Origin: Fidelibacterota bacterium | GTDB taxonomy: Bacteria > Marinisomatota > Marinisomatia > SCGC-AAA003-L08 > GCA-002719095 | Direction: 5' to 3' | Assembly: GCA_002705575.1 (NCBI GenBank) | Contig: PAHI01000056.1 | Coordinates: 1 to 45,074, forward strand | DNA: 45,074 nt | Shown here: in pieces, positions 43,003 to 45,074 of the stretch | Numbering within the stretch: position 1 is the first letter of the stretch | Layout: every line of letters starts with the position of its first letter | The notes under the pieces: model-generated | Database searches by the model: none | What the model saw: the letters and a program-made list of their open reading frames with translations, nothing else | What the model was told of the DNA's origin: nothing | Made by a program: the position numbers and the translations under genes

Positions 43003-44931
43003 ATGGAAAGCAACGTTGTCATATTATCGGTTATTTTACTTTTTGCGATGTTTTCGTTTATTTTCGAGTGGATGCGCATTGAAGTTACTGCACTAGCTAT
43101 ATCTGGAATAATATTATTAGTCGATGTTATTGCGGTTCAAGCATTTTATTATCCTGAAGGATTTCTTCTTAAAGAACATAATGATATTTTTGCAGGATTT
43201 TCAAATAGTGCTGTTATTGCAATTGGTGCTATGTTTGTATTGAGTCGTTCTTTGGTTAGGACTGGTTTTTTAGTTTTTTTTGCAGATTTTATGTATAAAT
43301 GGGCAGGAAGATGGAAGTGGTTTTCTATATTTTTATTGCTATTAATTGTTTCTTTGTTATCTGGATTAATTAACAATACAGCGGTTGTTGCAATATTTAT
43401 TCCTCTAGTTATTGATATATGTCAAAGATATCATATCAGCCCGTCTAAGTTACTACTTCCTTTATCATATGCAGCTATATTTGGAGGAACTCTTACACTA
43501 ATAGGTACATCAACTAATTTATTGGTTAATTCAATAGTTCAAAGTACTGCAGGCTATGAGCAGTATTCTTTTTCTATGTTTGAATTCACAAAATTAGGGC
43601 TAATTTTTTTAGGAGTAGGTACAATTTATAATATAATTGCTGCTAAGTGGCTTATTCCATCTAGATCGATAACAGGCTCTTTAACCCAAAAATATCATAT
43701 ATCTAAATATATTACTGAATATAGAGTGCCAAACAAATCGAATATAATCGGAAAAAATTTCAATGATTTTAAAGGTGATTTGGATTACAGTTTTGATTTA
43801 GTTCGCATAATTAGGCAAAAAAAAGATATAGTAACCCAAAATATCCATTCTGTTAAAATTTTAGAAGATGACGTTATTATTATAAGAATTAACGCAGATA
43901 ATATTTTAAAATTTAAGAGTTATTTTAATCTTCTTATTCTTCCTGATGTTAAAATGTCACAACAAGAGTTAGAGGGTGAAAATCATGTTATTGTAGAGGC
44001 CATTATAACCCAGCAATCATCATTGATAGGTAAAACAATAAGTGGTACTAATTTTAGGATTATTTTTTCTTCTTTTGTTCTTGCAGTAAGAAGACAGCAG
44101 TCTTTATTAAGAGAGAAAGTTTCAAAAATAAAGCTCAAGTTTTCAGATACACTTCTTATAATGGTTCCTAAAGATAAAGTGGAAAAATTAAAAGATTCAA
44201 TTCATTTTATAGTCCTAGAAGAATTGAATATACATCTTAATTATCATCGTTATTGGTGGGCATCCATACTAGTTATTCCATGTATTATGCTTTTGTCATC
44301 ATTTAATGTTGTGCCGATTCATATTGCAGCTATTTTAGGATGCGTAGTGCTTTTAGCATTAAGAACAATCACTGTTGAAGATGCTTTTGAATCTATTAAT
44401 TTATCTGTCATATTTTTAATAGCTGCATTAATTCCACTTGGTATTGCAATTGAGTTTACTGGCTTGGACAGGCAATTTGCTAATTTGTTTTTAGCAATTG
44501 AAAGTGTTTTGCCTAACACTGAATACTCTAATTATATATTTTTAGCTATTTTTTATTTTGTAACTTTTTTCTTTACTGCATTTCTATCTAATGCTGTAAT
44601 AGCTATTATTTTAACACCGATTAGTTTTTTAATTGCAGAAGGTGTAGGATGTAACCCTAAGCCATTCTTAATGGCTATATGCTTTGGCGCTTCAGCATGT
44701 TTTATGACACCAATGGGCTATCAAACTAATATGATGGTATTTGGACCAGGTCAGTACAAAATGAAAGATTTTGTGTACTTAGGGTTGCCATTAAACTTAA
44801 TTTTTTGGGGTTTAGCAATATATATGATACCTATTTTTTGGCCATTTGATTTAGAATTAGATGATTCAAATCCAATTGACATATCTGTTGAAAATCAAAT
44901 AATAGACGAATCAGAACGATTCAATTTATAA
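43003..44931 (+). CDS. SLC13/DASS-type anion transporter with two RCK_C (TrkA-C) domains
   Basis: 642 residues from the ATG at 43003; a TTG nine codons upstream (42976) is possible but unsupported by a ribosome site. Two halves of transmembrane helices flank a soluble middle of about 200 residues. The first half has FAGFSNSAVIAIGAMFVLS, NNTAVVAIFIPLV and GGTLTLIGTSTNLLV; the second has LSNAVIAIILTPIS and MTPMGYQTNMMVFGPGQY, the SNT/TPxGYQTN pattern of sodium:sulfate or dicarboxylate carriers. The middle (EYRVPNKSNIIGKNFNDF ... TQQSSLIGKTISGTNFR) holds two RCK_C domains. Sulfate, phosphate or dicarboxylate uptake is possible. Confidence 0.87.
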   Translation: MESNVVILSVILLFAMFSFIFEWMRIEVTALAISGIILLVDVIAVQAFYYPEGFLLKEHNDIFAGFSNSAVIAIGAMFVLSRSLVRTGFLVFFADFMYKWAGRWKWFSIFLLLLIVSLLSGLINNTAVVAIFIPLVIDICQRYHISPSKLLLPLSYAAIFGGTLTLIGTSTNLLVNSIVQSTAGYEQYSFSMFEFTKLGLIFLGVGTIYNIIAAKWLIPSRSITGSLTQKYHISKYITEYRVPNKSNIIGKNFNDFKGDLDYSFDLVRIIRQKKDIVTQNIHSVKILEDDVIIIRINADNILKFKSYFNLLILPDVKMSQQELEGENHVIVEAIITQQSSLIGKTISGTNFRIIFSSFVLAVRRQQSLLREKVSKIKLKFSDTLLIMVPKDKVEKLKDSIHFIVLEELNIHLNYHRYWWASILVIPCIMLLSSFNVVPIHIAAILGCVVLLALRTITVEDAFESINLSVIFLIAALIPLGIAIEFTGLDRQFANLFLAIESVLPNTEYSNYIFLAIFYFVTFFFTAFLSNAVIAIILTPISFLIAEGVGCNPKPFLMAICFGASACFMTPMGYQTNMMVFGPGQYKMKDFVYLGLPLNLIFWGLAIYMIPIFWPFDLELDDSNPIDISVENQIIDESERFNL

Positions 44932-45074
44932 TTTAAAACTTGATTTTTTTTTGAGGATATCATTTACAATTGGTTACAGTATAAAGAATAAATTTTCATA
45001 AAACTTTTAATAAATTACATCAAAGATAAAAAAAAGATACTTTTATGTTGGGAAATATATCTAAAAATTATATT

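Noticed and set aside
45045..45074. Possible start of a further gene at the right edge (ATG at 45045, ten codons open)
   Set aside because: It is too short to judge, with no clear ribosome site. The stretch 44932-45044 shows no convincing promoter or terminator.

Overview
The window is AT-rich, almost fully coding DNA from a bacterial chromosome. Most likely it comes from a marine Gram-negative of the FCB superphylum, possibly SAR406/Marinimicrobia. That placement is inference from a C25 (gingipain-like) peptidase with a FlgD/T9SS-like C-terminal domain, a long MraY insertion of the Bacteroidetes type, a meso-DAP type MurE, very low GC and frequent TTG starts. No tRNA, rRNA, CRISPR array, insertion sequence or prophage was seen.

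Layout. 1-3865: the tail of an unknown gene, then a promoter (149-177) and four surface-glycan or small-molecule tailoring genes: TylF-like methyltransferase, 2OG-Fe(II) oxygenase, polysaccharide deacetylase and sulfotransferase. 3925-7874: housekeeping and envelope genes: a Trp-rich TIGR02450-type protein, pgeF, uppP, holA, an ECF sigma factor with its probable anti-sigma factor, and a strongly translated 61-aa basic protein. 7934-15049: a glycan assembly block of three glycosyltransferases, a nucleotidyltransferase-like protein, a protein-kinase-like glycan kinase and a YfhO-type membrane protein. An orphan sensor histidine kinase follows (15042-16226).

16350-32785 is a complete division and cell wall (dcw) cluster in the order mraZ-rsmH-ftsL-ftsI-murE-murF-mraY-murD-ftsW-murG-murC-murB-ftsQ-ftsA-ftsZ, without ddl. 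It is preceded by a promoter with TGGGR direct repeats that look like a MraZ operator. Convergent to it, overlapping the ftsZ stop, is a minus-strand series: acnB, C25 peptidase, maf and a short RodZ-like gene (38827 down to 32782).

38828-45074: an SDR oxidoreductase, a small exported beta-rich protein, a rhomboid protease, a minus-strand ArsC-family gene, an Lrp/AsnC regulator with a eukaryote-type glutamine synthetase (strong terminator after it), and an SLC13-type transporter with RCK_C domains.

The standout is the ArsC-family gene at 40937-41287 (minus). It has a single in-frame TGA exactly at the catalytic Cys12 codon. The rest of the 116-residue frame is intact, with Arg60, Arg94 and Arg107 in canonical positions, and a small hairpin follows the TGA at a bacterial SECIS-like distance. 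It therefore reads as a selenocysteine-containing arsenate reductase-like protein, which ordinary ORF calling would miss or score as noncoding or antisense.
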